64,000 nt of DNA. Source: JAAYXS01 sp964550375 (lineage in GTDB: Bacteria > Planctomycetota > Phycisphaerae > UBA1845 > Fen-1342). The notes under the pieces are model-generated. The model had not been told where the DNA came from, ran no database searches, and saw only the letters and a list, made by a program, of their open reading frames with translations. Below are positions 17,398-26,583 of the stretch, in pieces. Location: assembly GCA_964550375.1 (NCBI GenBank), contig CAZJYX010000002.1, positions 124,001 through 188,000 on the forward strand, given 5' to 3'. The position numbers and the translations under genes are program-made. Within the stretch, counting starts at the first letter, position 1; each line of letters starts with the position of its first letter.

Positions 17398-20300
17398 TCA
17401 GGGGCTGCCGCCGGTGAGGATCATGACGAACGGGTCGATGTCAAAGGAGTTCACGACGCCGTCGCCGTTGCAGTCGTTGGCGCACAGGAAATCGCAGTCG
17501 TACGTAGCCTGCCACAGGTCCGGGTCGGTCAGGGCGATGACGAACGGGTCGATGTCGAACGAGTTTATGAAGCCGTCGCAGTTTGAGTCCGCCGTTTGGA
17601 GGCACGGCGTCTGGCACTCGTCGGGGATGCCGTCGCCGTCTTCGTCACCGACGCTGTAGCCGCAGGTTGGGCCGGTGAGCACCATCTGGTAGAGGCCGGT
17701 GTCACCGTAGTTGCCGGAGATGCGGATGTAGTAGTGGTTCTGGTGGGTCACGAAGACGGTCACCTGTGATGCCTCGCCGCAGTAGTTGTCGTTGCAGGCG
17801 ATCTGGGTGCCGGGCGGTCCGCTGCCGGTGTCGCGGTAGACGGAGAGGACGGTGTCGAAGTCCGAGCCGCACAGAGAGACGGTCAGCATGCCCGAGCCGA
17901 AGGGCTCGTAGAAGTACCAGACGTCAGGGGAGGAGTCGGAGTAGCCGCAGGTGGCGCTGCCGTCGTTGGTGGCCAGCTCGGTTGTTCCGTAGTACACGGT
18001 TGGCGGACAGACGATGAGGGCATCTTCGACGTCATCGGCGGCCTCGACGTAGGCCGGTGGGGCTAGGTCGCACTCGTCGGGGATGCCATTAGGTTGGCAA
18101 TCCTCGCTGGTGCCGGCGGCAATGTCACACTCGTCGGGGATGCCGTTGCCGTTACAGTCCTGGCTGGTGTCGCTGAGGATATCGATGTCGTCCGGGATGC
18201 CGTTCTCGTTGCAGTCGGGCAGGAAGTGGGCCGTCAGGATGCGGTTCCCACTCATGGCGACGGTATCGGGGTTGTCCGATCCGGAGAGGGCGCCGGACCA
18301 GTGCGAGAAGCACCATTGCGTGGCAGGCAGGGCTTCGACGAGGACGGGCGTACCGAACTCGTACGTCTGCTGATCGGGATCGAGCGTGACCGTGCCCTCG
18401 CCCTCGATCAGGACGGTCAGAGCGTATGGGCCGGTGCCGTCGCTAGCATAGGCCTGGCCTTCGTAGGGCAGGTAGTTCTGTTTGCGGGCGGTGACGAACA
18501 TCTCGCCTTCGGATGTGGGGGCGAACCAGAAGGTGGCTACGCCACTGCCGTTCGTTTGGGCGATTTCGTAAACCTCATCACCCTTCCAGAGGCAGACGGT
18601 TGCGTCGGCCAGCGGGCCGTCGGCGTCGGCCACCTGGACGGGGAAGGTGGTGAAGACGTTGACCGTGAGGATGTCGTCGTGGGAGACGATGAGTTCCTGC
18701 GGCTCAGCCGACCAGACGGGGAGTTCCGGATCACCCAGGAGTGTCAGCTCGACGAAGATGTAACGCATGGTGGCGGTGGGATCGGTGGCATAGGCGTCGT
18801 TCTTGCAGGTTGAGAAGGCGGCGCCCAGACTGGGAATGCCGTCGCCGTCGGGCGGGGGCATGATGGACTTGAAGAAGTACTGGTCGTAGGTATGCGACAG
18901 GCCGTCGCCGCTGAAGGAGTAGTACCAGCCATAGCGGGAGTTGCCGATGAAGGCGATGGCTCCGCCGCCGGGGTTGCGGATGAAGGCCTCGGCGATGCAG
19001 TTGGTGGAGTTATCGAAGTCGCAGGCCCAGCAGCCGACCGACTTGACGATGCTCTGTTTGTTGCCGTTGGTGAGTGCGCCGACGTCGCTGTTGTAGATAT
19101 AAGTGTAGTGATTGGTGGAACCGACACCCATGGAAGTCGTGAAGGAGTGGTCAATGTGATTGACCAGGTGGTGTCCCTGGTTCAGGTAGGCCAGGACATC
19201 GTACTTGTGGCCGCCGGTCTCGCTGTCGTACTCGCGGTTGAACAGCCAGGTTTCGGGGACGTAGCTGCTGCGGATGCTGGTTTTGCAGGCCTCGCCCTCG
19301 CCGCTGTCGAGGCTGTGCAGGTCGAAGCCGAAGAAGGCGGCGCTGGTGGCGTAGTTGCCGGAGGGCGGGGTGCGTTCGTAGGTCAGGATCTTGTTGATGA
19401 AGGCGTTCAACTGGGCGGCGGAACGAACGGACGCGCGGCCGACGTTGACGTTACAGATGTAGTTCGTGCCGAAATCAGCGTAGAAGGTGTCATTGGGGAT
19501 CAGGTCGGGGTCGTGTCCCGGGACAGTCATTTCGCGTGTGCCGGTGGGGACCACGTTGGTGTCGCCGCCGAGCATGAAGTAGGGCGTGCCCCAGGTGTTG
19601 TGCGCGTCCATGATGAAGGCCTTGATGCGGTCCGGCGCGGTGGAGCCGCCATACGCGCCGTTGATGAAGCCTGTGTCCACGATGAGCGCTGGTACGCCTT
19701 TGCGGGTCTTCCAGTCGGCCAGGGGCTGGAAGTAGCTGACCCAACTGCTTTGGGTGATGATTACGTACTCGTAGTTGCCGGCGGGGAGGCTGCGAGAAAC
19801 GGCGGGCGTCGGCTCCGTGCGTAGCGTGACGTCGTGGGGGTTGACGACCAGGCTGTTGATCATCTGCTGGTACATCTGGCGGGAGCGCGCGGATGTGCGG
19901 GCGGGCAGGCCGGCGCTTTCGTAGCCGGCATCGCCCTCCAGTATCACTTCGATCGACGTGTACAGCATGAGCCGCTGTTCCGCCGGCCGGTACTGGAGGG
20001 GGTAGAAGCGCACGAAAGCCATGCTCTGGCCGGCGAGGTCAACCTGGTGAGTGAACTCGGCCAGGCGACCGGGGTAGGGCTCGGCGGCGGCATATGCGGC
20101 GGCGTCCGGCTCCTCCAGCGGGGCTGAACGCTGTGAGACGCGTTGCGGCCATTGGGCCGGCATGATCAGGTATTCGCCCGGTAACTCGACGAATTCGGAG
20201 TCGACGACGCGCACGCCGGTGACCGCCATGCCGGCGGGGAGGGCGATGCCGGCACTCCAAGTCGGCAGTGCGGGGTGGCCTGGTTCGGATGTTGCGCTGC

Positions 20301-20529
20301 CATCGACGAGGCGTACGACGTCGTAGCCGAGTCGCTGGTCAAGGACGAGGTCGTCTTCCGTAAACTGGACCGAGCAGCGGAGTTCGAACGTCGGACCGGC
20401 CCGCAGCAGCTCGACGGTGCTGTGTGCCGCCTGGCCGGCTGCGTATGGAACGAGCAGGCAGGCCAGGATTGTCAGTCCGAGCAGTGCCCGGCGCGCGGAG
20501 GTTAACGCCGTAAAACAAGCGTAGAACAT
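17398..20529 (-). CDS. Secreted gingipain-like C25 cysteine protease with calcium repeats and dockerin-like tail
   Basis: This 1043-residue exported protein starts at the ATG at 20529, with AGGAG upstream, and has a signal peptide ending near AAGQA (residue 33). A gingipain-type N-terminal region leads to a peptidase C25 domain at about 250-560. By alignment in mind with gingipain R, the catalytic pair is H461 (in VNHIDHS) and C500 (in SVGCWACDF), followed by AEAFIRN. Next come a beta domain, a bacterial InlB/Flg_new-type repeat (GEGTVTLDP) and three GIPDECD-type calcium repeats. A pre-peptidase C-like beta sandwich and a dockerin-like pair (NSFDIDPFV twice) end the protein. It is probably an extracellular protease; the tail may anchor it. 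Confidence 0.87.
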   Translation of the reverse strand: MFYACFTALTSARRALLGLTILACLLVPYAAGQAAHSTVELLRAGPTFELRCSVQFTEDDLVLDQRLGYDVVRLVDGSATSEPGHPALPTWSAGIALPAGMAVTGVRVVDSEFVELPGEYLIMPAQWPQRVSQRSAPLEEPDAAAYAAAEPYPGRLAEFTHQVDLAGQSMAFVRFYPLQYRPAEQRLMLYTSIEVILEGDAGYESAGLPARTSARSRQMYQQMINSLVVNPHDVTLRTEPTPAVSRSLPAGNYEYVIITQSSWVSYFQPLADWKTRKGVPALIVDTGFINGAYGGSTAPDRIKAFIMDAHNTWGTPYFMLGGDTNVVPTGTREMTVPGHDPDLIPNDTFYADFGTNYICNVNVGRASVRSAAQLNAFINKILTYERTPPSGNYATSAAFFGFDLHSLDSGEGEACKTSIRSSYVPETWLFNREYDSETGGHKYDVLAYLNQGHHLVNHIDHSFTTSMGVGSTNHYTYIYNSDVGALTNGNKQSIVKSVGCWACDFDNSTNCIAEAFIRNPGGGAIAFIGNSRYGWYYSFSGDGLSHTYDQYFFKSIMPPPDGDGIPSLGAAFSTCKNDAYATDPTATMRYIFVELTLLGDPELPVWSAEPQELIVSHDDILTVNVFTTFPVQVADADGPLADATVCLWKGDEVYEIAQTNGSGVATFWFAPTSEGEMFVTARKQNYLPYEGQAYASDGTGPYALTVLIEGEGTVTLDPDQQTYEFGTPVLVEALPATQWCFSHWSGALSGSDNPDTVAMSGNRILTAHFLPDCNENGIPDDIDILSDTSQDCNGNGIPDECDIAAGTSEDCQPNGIPDECDLAPPAYVEAADDVEDALIVCPPTVYYGTTELATNDGSATCGYSDSSPDVWYFYEPFGSGMLTVSLCGSDFDTVLSVYRDTGSGPPGTQIACNDNYCGEASQVTVFVTHQNHYYIRISGNYGDTGLYQMVLTGPTCGYSVGDEDGDGIPDECQTPCLQTADSNCDGFINSFDIDPFVIALTDPDLWQATYDCDFLCANDCNGDGVVNSFDIDPFVMILTGGSP

Positions 20530-21019
20530 ATGTAACGCTCCTATTCGTGCTCGGCGGGCCATCCCAGCGCCGCCGTAGGCGACTGTCGCGGCAGAACTTT
20601 CGGCCGGGTGTGGAGCCCGGTCGGCGGTTCGGGCGGAGGCAGTCGCAGGCCCTTAAGATCCCATAGCACCAGCGCCCACATCCAGCAGCCGGGCTGGGCA
20701 GAACCGGCCCGGCGGGGGGAGTGGATCATTCCCAGGACATTCATCGAAATTATACGGTTGCCACCGTTGCAGTTACAGTGGATTTCTGACTTGCGACAGC
20801 GGGTATTGGGGGGTGTCGGCAGCGATTTGAACTGGTTGGGCGGCGTGGCGTTTCGGGCCTGCGCGGGCGAGGCGGTGGTCGTGGGGCGGGCAAGCGGTGC
20901 CGGTCAGGCTGGTGGACGCGCGAATGCGGGCCGCGGCCCTGCACACGCATAAGTCTCTATGAGATATTGGTTTAAGATTAAAGTGGCGACATGGCTCGTT
21001 GTTAGCGGTGTCAGGGGAA
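20530..21019. other. Intergenic region upstream of the protease gene
   Basis: About 490 bases separate the protease start from the tRNA, both on the minus strand. It contains open frames of 67 and 114 codons, but these are Arg/Pro/Gly-rich with no family match I know and no ribosome site, so I do not call them. An AT-rich patch at about 20945-20990, just past the tRNA 3' end, may hold the tRNA terminator or the protease promoter. Confidence 0.45.
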
Positions 21020-21094
21020 TGGTGGCGGACGGACTTGAACCGTCGACCTTGGGGTTATGAATCCCACGCTCTAAACCAGCTGAGCTACGCCACC
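21020..21094 (-). tRNA. tRNA with CAU anticodon, probably tRNA-Met (elongator)
   Basis: The minus strand folds as a cloverleaf: acceptor stem GGTGGCG paired with CGCCACC, D arm AGCTCAGCTGG...GAGC, anticodon loop TTCATAA, variable AAGGTC, and T arm GACGG TTCAAGT CCGTC. The discriminator base is A, and the CCA end is not encoded. The CAU anticodon fits elongator tRNA-Met. A lysidine-modified tRNA-Ile cannot be excluded by eye. It lacks the initiator-type first base-pair mismatch. Confidence 0.92.
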
Positions 21095-21178
21095 GCAGGT
21101 CATGGCGGGCGGTCCTGCGCGGAGCGCCGGGGTTTGCCGTGCGCTGGTCGCCGACCGCAGCCTAGCCGCCTAGGTGTC

Positions 21179-21206
21179 AGTATAGCGGTGATTGTGCGCG
21201 CGTAAA
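21179..21206 (-). promoter_or_regulatory. Sigma-70-like promoter of the tRNA gene
   Basis: On the minus strand, TTTACG (21206-21201) and TATACT (21184-21179) are separated by 16 bases. Transcription would start near 21172, about 78 bases ahead of the tRNA. Both boxes match the consensus at most positions. Confidence 0.5.
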
Positions 21207-21409
21207 GGGGCGGCAGCGACCGATAAGAAGCGTGTCGGTGGTTTGGCTGGGGAACTTTTTGCGGGCCGTTGGGCGCACGTCAAGATGGCTGAACGGTCGC
21301 ACCGATAATACTCATGCTCTCACGGCCCGCACGCTGGCGGCGGGTCGGGGGACGCGGCGACTTGGCTAGGTTTTCTGAAGTGGTGCAGCGCCGAAGGAAG
21401 CGGAAAGCA

Positions 21410-22612
21410 ATGGAAAAGAAGAACACTCCCTCGCAACGGAGCGCGACCGCAGTGGATTCACCCGAATCGACCCAGACAACTGAGACGCAGCCCAAGAGAA
21501 GCGGAGTGTCGGTTGGGGAAGCGCCTCCCGATGCGCTGGGCGGTACCCGGACAACGCGGCCGGCCATCGAGGAGGCCCGGCAGCGCATTCAGACCGTCAA
21601 TCGCACCGCGGACAGCGTGGAGCGCACCGTTCCGCCGGTGCCGCAGGACCTGTTTCTAGACGAGCGCAATGACGTGATGGAGGTGATTAACGAGCTGGAG
21701 GATCAGCTCGACCGCCATCAGGAGGTGCGTGAGCGTCTCGAAACGGAATTGAAGGAGGCCAACGAGAACCTCCAGACGACCGGCCAGCGGGCGCAGGAGC
21801 TCGAGTGGCAGGTGGTCACGCTGCAGACGCGGGTGGAAGCGCTGGAGCAGGTGCGGCAGGAGGTCGCGCTGCTGGAAGACGAGGTGGCCAACGCCAACGG
21901 GCACATCCAGCGGCTGACCGACGAGCAGGGGCGGGTCGAGAAGGAGCGCGGGCGGCTGCGCGCGGAGTTGAAGGCTGCGAACAAGCAGCTTGAAGAGCTG
22001 TGGGCGGTGCGTAAGGAACGGGATGGGCTGCGCAGCGACGTCAAGGCGATTACGGCGAAGGCCGAGGAACTGGAGCGCGGACAGCGCGACCTGCTCGATG
22101 AGCGCAACGCGCTGAATGCCCGGATCCAGGAGATGACGGTGGCGCTGGACGAGGCGCGGTCCGACCGTCACCAACACCAGATTATGCTGCGGGTGGCCGA
22201 CGATCGGGCCCGCGAACTTGCCCGCGTACAGGAGGAGCTAACCGACAAGATCGAGTCGCTGCGGGCCGAGAAGAAGAAGCTGCAGTCGCACATCGCGCAT
22301 ATGGAGCGCGAGAGCGCGCGGCTGATCGAGCAGCGGCAATTCTACGAGACCGAACTGTCGTCGATGCGGAACGCCAACCGCAGTGCCGAGACGGCCCTGT
22401 CAAGTGTGAAGAAGGCCTTCGCCGAGGTGCGGGTGGCCCTCACCGAGACGAAGATGCGGGCGCGCCGGCGCACGGTCGAGACGTGGCCGCGCATCGGCGT
22501 GCCGCTGCGGGGCATCGACTCGCTGGGTAGCGACACAACGGAGACTCGTACGGAGGCGTTGGCGGGCGCCGGCAGCGGCGAACAGGCGGCTGCGGAGCAA
22601 GCCAAGGACTGA
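21410..22612 (+). CDS. Long coiled-coil protein of unknown function
   Basis: This 400-residue, highly charged protein has a low-complexity N-terminus (about 1-75). A coiled coil follows from about residue 90 to 350, with regular heptads rich in Leu, Glu, Arg and Gln, such as ELEDQLDRHQEVRERLETELKEA. No signal peptide or membrane segment is visible, so it is probably cytoplasmic and structural, perhaps a scaffold or division/chromosome-associated filament. I use the ATG at 21410, preceded by a GGAAG-rich stretch. The open frame begins at 21314, but that extension is basic and has no ribosome site. I do not recognise a family. Confidence 0.75.
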   Translation: MEKKNTPSQRSATAVDSPESTQTTETQPKRSGVSVGEAPPDALGGTRTTRPAIEEARQRIQTVNRTADSVERTVPPVPQDLFLDERNDVMEVINELEDQLDRHQEVRERLETELKEANENLQTTGQRAQELEWQVVTLQTRVEALEQVRQEVALLEDEVANANGHIQRLTDEQGRVEKERGRLRAELKAANKQLEELWAVRKERDGLRSDVKAITAKAEELERGQRDLLDERNALNARIQEMTVALDEARSDRHQHQIMLRVADDRARELARVQEELTDKIESLRAEKKKLQSHIAHMERESARLIEQRQFYETELSSMRNANRSAETALSSVKKAFAEVRVALTETKMRARRRTVETWPRIGVPLRGIDSLGSDTTETRTEALAGAGSGEQAAAEQAKD

Positions 22613-22652
22613 GCGGCCCGGGGTAATAGCGGTTAACTGTGACACCTGCGAG

Positions 22653-22680
22653 CGGGCGTCGGAATGGAATCCGGCGCCCG
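22653..22680. terminator. Hairpin between convergent genes
   Basis: An 11-base-pair stem (CGGGCGTCGGA with TCCGGCGCCCG, one G-T pair) encloses the 6-base loop ATGGAA. It sits between the ends of the convergent coiled-coil and acyl-CoA dehydrogenase-like genes and could serve both directions. No T-run follows. Confidence 0.5.
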
Positions 22681-22701
22681 TGTCGCGCGCGGGGCGTCCG
22701 G

Positions 22702-23766
22702 TCAGGGCAGCGTGGCCAGGCCGGGGCCAATCAGCGCCCGCATGGTCTGAAGCTGGGTTTCCGGGCCGGCCGACCACACCAGGAACAGCAGCGCTTCGCG
22801 CAGCAGGCGTTCGGCGGGGTGGGGGCGACAATAGCCCGTGCCCTTGCTGAGGGTCAGGTAGGCCAGCCCCATTTTCGTAACCAGTTCGTTGACGGCCACG
22901 CGGATGCGCAAGTCGTCGGCATCGGCCGGCTGGTGGCGGGTGGCCGGCGCGGTGGTCAACAGTTGCGTTCGCAGATGTTTGTAGGCCTGTCGAAGTGGCG
23001 CCAGGCTCTGCTTGAGGTCGGGGGTCAGGCGGGTGCGTGTCAGGCGGTCGTGCAGCGCCCCGGCCAGGCCGAGGCCGACCGCGGAGACAACCCGCGGCTT
23101 GACGGGAGCGGGCATGGTGGCGGCGATGTCGGCCGGCCCACGGATGACATCATCGGGCTTGATGCGCACGGCCCGGCAGCGGACGCGGCTGGTGGCCGAC
23201 GCGCCGACGGCCAGTAGCTTCATGGGCGGCTCGACGGCCACGCCGGGATCCTCGCAGGACACGCAGGCCAGGATCTGGCGGCCGTCGGGCAGCACCGCCC
23301 CGGTGACGATCTCGTCGCAGTGTTCGGCGGCGGTCACCCATGGCATGACGCCGTCCAGGACGAAGCCGCGCCCGGCCCGGCGGGCCTGCATGGCTGGCTT
23401 GCGGCCGGCGTAGGAGGTGGTGAGCTGGGCGATGCCGACGGAGGTGAAGCGCTCGGCGCGGGCGTAGGCTCGCAGGAGGCGTTGTTTGAGGCCTTCGTTC
23501 TCGCCCTGGGCGATGAGGTCGCAGGCTCCGTCGCGCTGGGTGAGGATGAGCGCGGTTGCCATGCAGCCGCGGGCCACGGCCTCGTAGGCCTCGAGCAGCT
23601 CGACGCCGCGCAGGCCGGCGCCACCACATTTCTTCGGGATTACCCATTTCCAGCAGCCGGCGGCGGCGATGATGTCGATGGAGCGCTGCGGCCAGCAATC
23701 GTGGATGTCGTAGTGCTCAGCGACCTCGGTCAGGCGTGCCGTCATGGGCTCTAGCTTGAGGGCCAC
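22702..23766 (-). CDS. Acyl-CoA dehydrogenase-like flavoprotein
   Basis: This 354-residue protein resembles the acyl-CoA dehydrogenase superfamily. It has the N-terminal helical part with CWKWVIPKKCGGAGLRGVELLEAYEAVARG, the middle strand region SVGIAQLTTSY...DGVMPWVTAAEHCDEIVTGAVL, and the C-terminal helical bundle. The usual catalytic glutamate region is not clear, and the C-terminus is short for the family, so it may be a specialised or flavin-only relative. The GTG at 23766 has GGAGG 8 bases upstream. It stands alone. Substrate unknown. Confidence 0.72.
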   Translation of the reverse strand: MALKLEPMTARLTEVAEHYDIHDCWPQRSIDIIAAAGCWKWVIPKKCGGAGLRGVELLEAYEAVARGCMATALILTQRDGACDLIAQGENEGLKQRLLRAYARAERFTSVGIAQLTTSYAGRKPAMQARRAGRGFVLDGVMPWVTAAEHCDEIVTGAVLPDGRQILACVSCEDPGVAVEPPMKLLAVGASATSRVRCRAVRIKPDDVIRGPADIAATMPAPVKPRVVSAVGLGLAGALHDRLTRTRLTPDLKQSLAPLRQAYKHLRTQLLTTAPATRHQPADADDLRIRVAVNELVTKMGLAYLTLSKGTGYCRPHPAERLLREALLFLVWSAGPETQLQTMRALIGPGLATLP

Positions 23767-23892
23767 GCGGGAGTCCTCCAGGGCTGCTTGGCGCGCGGGG
23801 CTCTGTCCGGTGCGCGTCCGCAGCGCTACGGCATTCTACGCGAACCCGCGGGGGTCATCGAACGCAGCGTTGGGGGGTGTTCCTGATGCGGA

Positions 23893-23922
23893 TCGACCGG
23901 GACTCGTCGGAGCCGGTATAAT
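23893..23922 (+). promoter_or_regulatory. Sigma-70-like promoter of the PKD/LamG lipoprotein gene
   Basis: A perfect TATAAT at 23917-23922 follows TCGACC at 23893-23898 with an 18-base spacer. The predicted start of transcription is about 80 bases before the ATG at 24011. Confidence 0.5.
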
Positions 23923-24010
23923 GCCAGAGCCTGATTGCCCGGGGTTGGCGCGTGGCGTGCGGATGCCGACGGGCCGCTGTGATCCCGGTCGTATCAATGG
24001 AGGTATGAGC

Positions 24011-25255
24011 ATGAGCCGTGCATGCACGCTATGTCGCCCAGGCGTGTTTCTGGGCCTGATGCCGCTGATACTGCTGGGGAGTTGCATTACGCCACCCACG
24101 TCGGTGGTCACCGCGCGCATCACTGCCAGCGTGACCTCCGGCGATCCGCCGCTGACCGTGACGTTCTCGGCGGAAGGATCGTCTTCCCAGAACGAGGGCG
24201 AGTTGTCCTACGCCTGGGACTTCGCCGGTGCGGCCAGCGCGACTACGCTCACGGCTACGCATGCTTTTGCGAATCCCGGCCTGTATGTCGTGACGCTTAC
24301 CGTGACGGATGCGGTCGGTGAAGTCGGTACGACCAGCGTGGACATCCGGGTGCGCGGGGCCGCGCCGACCGCCGTAATCAGTGCCGACCCCACCAGCGGT
24401 AACGCCCCGTTACTGGTGCGGCTTGACGGCAGTGGCAGCAGCTCCCCGGACGATGAGATACGCGACTACATATGGGATTTCGGGGATGGGTCGCCCAGCA
24501 GCGGTCTGGCGGCGCCGATGCACGTCTTCAGCACTCCCGGGACCTACACGGTGACCCTGACGGTCCGCACCGGTGGGGGTGTGGAGGGTACGGCGACAGT
24601 TAATGTCACGGTGCATGACCCCGACGACGGTACGGACACGCGCACGGGATCGCTGCAGTTCAACGGTGGGCAGTTCGCCACGCTGCCGCTGGGCACCGAG
24701 CGGCAGCTATCCGACTGGACCTTCGAAACGTGGTTCAAGGTTACGAGTACGGGGGGCGGGCCGATCACCACGCTGGGATCCACGACGGTGCTGGTGGAAG
24801 TGCAGCCGGCGCTCAACCTGATTCGCTTTCAGGTGGCCGGGACGGCTGTGGAGACAGCCTTCGCCAACATGGCGGGCTCCTGGCACCACCTGGCGCTGGT
24901 GAACCAGGCCGGTGGGCTGGCCACACTGTACGTAAACGGCACGGCCTTGGTCAGCGATACGGCCGGGGAAGAGATTACTCCAACCCTGATCACCGTGGGG
25001 GCCGGCTTCTCCGGCAAGCTTACCGACGTGCGCTTGTGGAACGCGGCCCGCAGTGCGACGGCGATAGCCACGGCGCTCGACCGGCGGCTGAGCAGCGGTC
25101 AGACGGGTTTGCTGGGATACTGGCGGTTCAACGAAGGAAGCGGGCAGACGTTGGTCAACCGGGGCACGAGCGCGGTATCCGGCGTGCTGGGTTCCGGTGA
25201 CACAGTGGAAGACAGCGACCCGGCCTGGAGCGCGGACGGCCCGACGTTCTACTGA
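24011..25255 (+). CDS. Lipoprotein with two PKD domains and a LamG-like domain
   Basis: This 414-residue protein has a lipoprotein signal (LLGSC, lipidated Cys at residue 25). Two PKD domains follow at about 33-115 and 118-205, with the usual YAWDFAGA and YIWDFGDG motifs and the GTYTVTLTV ending. A concanavalin/LamG domain lies at about 218-400 (WTFETWFKV, WHHLALV, DVRLWNAARS). I start it at the second ATG, 24011: GGAGGT lies 6 bases upstream of it but directly abuts the first ATG at 24005. It is probably a surface-exposed adhesin or glycan-binding protein. It is monocistronic and convergent with selD. Confidence 0.88.
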   Translation: MSRACTLCRPGVFLGLMPLILLGSCITPPTSVVTARITASVTSGDPPLTVTFSAEGSSSQNEGELSYAWDFAGAASATTLTATHAFANPGLYVVTLTVTDAVGEVGTTSVDIRVRGAAPTAVISADPTSGNAPLLVRLDGSGSSSPDDEIRDYIWDFGDGSPSSGLAAPMHVFSTPGTYTVTLTVRTGGGVEGTATVNVTVHDPDDGTDTRTGSLQFNGGQFATLPLGTERQLSDWTFETWFKVTSTGGGPITTLGSTTVLVEVQPALNLIRFQVAGTAVETAFANMAGSWHHLALVNQAGGLATLYVNGTALVSDTAGEEITPTLITVGAGFSGKLTDVRLWNAARSATAIATALDRRLSSGQTGLLGYWRFNEGSGQTLVNRGTSAVSGVLGSGDTVEDSDPAWSADGPTFY

Positions 25256-25287
25256 TGATTGCGGGCGGCGGCGCGATCCGTCCGCCG

Positions 25288-26352
25288 CTACGGCTCCAAC
25301 TCGATTTGGCAGTCGCCGGCGGCCGGCAGGACCTCGCCAATCACGTGCAATGGCTCGCCCGCGGCGGCGAAGCGCTCCTGCAGTCCGGGCAGTTCGTCGG
25401 GGGAGACCGCCGCCAGCAGCCCGCCCGAAGTCTCCGGCGTGTACAGGAGATGCTCGGTCTCCTCTGGTATATCTGACGCACAGTGCACGTGCGGCCGAAA
25501 CGCCTCCCGGTTGTTGATGGTGCCGCCGGGGAATAGCCACTGGTCGGCGTACTCCGCGGCGCCGGGGAGGAGCGGAAGCTGGCCGACCCGCAGCCGCAGC
25601 CGCACGCCGCCGCGTTCGGCCATTTCGCAGCCATGCCCCAGCAGGGCGAAGCCGGTTATGTCCGTGCAGGCGTGTACGGTCGCCGTCTGCAGCAACTCGG
25701 TGGCGGCGCGGTTGAGCCTGAGCATGGAGGCGATGGCGGCCTCGACGTGCGCGTCGGCCGCCTGGTCGGCCTTGGCGGCGGTGGTGATGATTCCGACGCC
25801 GAGCGATTTGGTCAGGATCAGGGCATCGCCGACCCGCGCCCCGCGTTTGGTCCAGATGCGCTGCGGGTGAACGACGCCCAGTACTGCCAGGCCGTACTTG
25901 GGTTCGCGGTCGTCGACGGAGTGGCCGCCGACGAGCACGCCGCCGGCCTCGATTACCTTCGTGGCGCCGCCCAGCAGGATCTCGCCAACCACCTCGGGCG
26001 GCAGGCAGCCCGACAGGCAGGAAATGTTCAGGGCGAGGGTCACGTTTCCGCCCATGGCGTACACGTCGCTCATGGAATTGACGGCCGCGATGGCGCCGAA
26101 CTGGAAGGGGTCGTCCACGACGGGCGTGAAGAAGTCCAGCGTGACAATCAAGGCGCGGTCGTCGGTGAGCTTGTAGACGGCCGCGTCGTCGCGTTGCGTG
26201 CCCAGGCCCACCAGCAGGTCCGGGTAGTGCTCCTCCGCGAAGAGGGCTTCGACCGGGCGCAAGACCTGCGCCAACGCCCCGGGGGGCGTCTTGGCCGCTC
26301 AGCCGGCCGCCTTGGTCATTTGCGTCAATCTGATTCGTTCTCTGGCGTCCAT
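25288..26352 (-). CDS. selD: Selenide, water dikinase, selenocysteine-containing
   Basis: SelD makes selenophosphate from selenide and ATP, the selenium donor for selenocysteine and selenouridine. Reading from the ATG at 26352 gives MDARERIRLTQMTKAAG, then TGA at 26301-26299, then AAKTPPGALAQVL. The TGA lies exactly where SelD proteins have their catalytic Cys or Sec (the GCGCK/GUGCK region), so it is read as Sec18 in a 354-residue protein. The second conserved Cys is replaced by Ala. The rest is canonical: DDAAVYKL, VTLDFFTPVVDDP, SDVYAMGG, LVGGHSVDD and TDITGFALLGH. An ordinary gene caller would start at the TTG at 26274 and lose the N-terminus. It begins 3 bases after the DUF3343 gene stop. 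Confidence 0.92.
26274..26301 (-). promoter_or_regulatory. Putative bacterial SECIS element of selD
   Basis: Nine bases after the TGA (26301-26299), the coding strand forms a hairpin of 6-7 perfect base pairs (ACGCCC paired with GGGCGT, at 26289-26274). Bacterial SECIS elements are hairpins placed just downstream of UGA within the coding region and bound by SelB. The apical loop sequence cannot be matched to a strict consensus, since these vary between species. Confidence 0.6.
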
Positions 26353-26355
26353 GTC

Positions 26356-26583
26356 CTACTCATCGAGGGGTTCGATCCGGTCAATCGGCAAGCCGGCGGC
26401 GGCCAGGGCCGCTTCGGCGGCGGGCCGGTCGGCGATTTCGATCCGGACGGCCGAGCCGCAATCGCTGCTGAGATGGCGTGGCGTGGGAATCAGCTTGACG
26501 CCCAGGCCGGCTCGCAGGAGCACGCGCTCGGCCTGTATCGCGTGACTCGTGGTGTGCACCAGGATTACGCCGTACTCAGCCAT
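26356..26583 (-). CDS. DUF3343 family protein, selenium-cluster partner
   Basis: This 75-residue protein resembles DUF3343. The family recurs beside selenium genes and is thought to bind or carry selenium or sulfur near the membrane transporter. It starts MAEYGVILVHTTSHAIQAE and keeps the Cys-containing turn SSDCGSAVRIE near residue 42. It overlaps the end of the aminotransferase gene by 8 bases and ends 3 bases before selD, so it is part of the same transcript. Its biochemical role is unproven. Confidence 0.8.
   Translation of the reverse strand: MAEYGVILVHTTSHAIQAERVLLRAGLGVKLIPTPRHLSSDCGSAVRIEIADRPAAEAALAAAGLPIDRIEPLDE

Noticed and set aside
20541..20744. 67-codon minus-strand frame upstream of the protease
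   Set aside because: Pro/Leu-rich, overlaps the protease ribosome site region and has no start signal or family.
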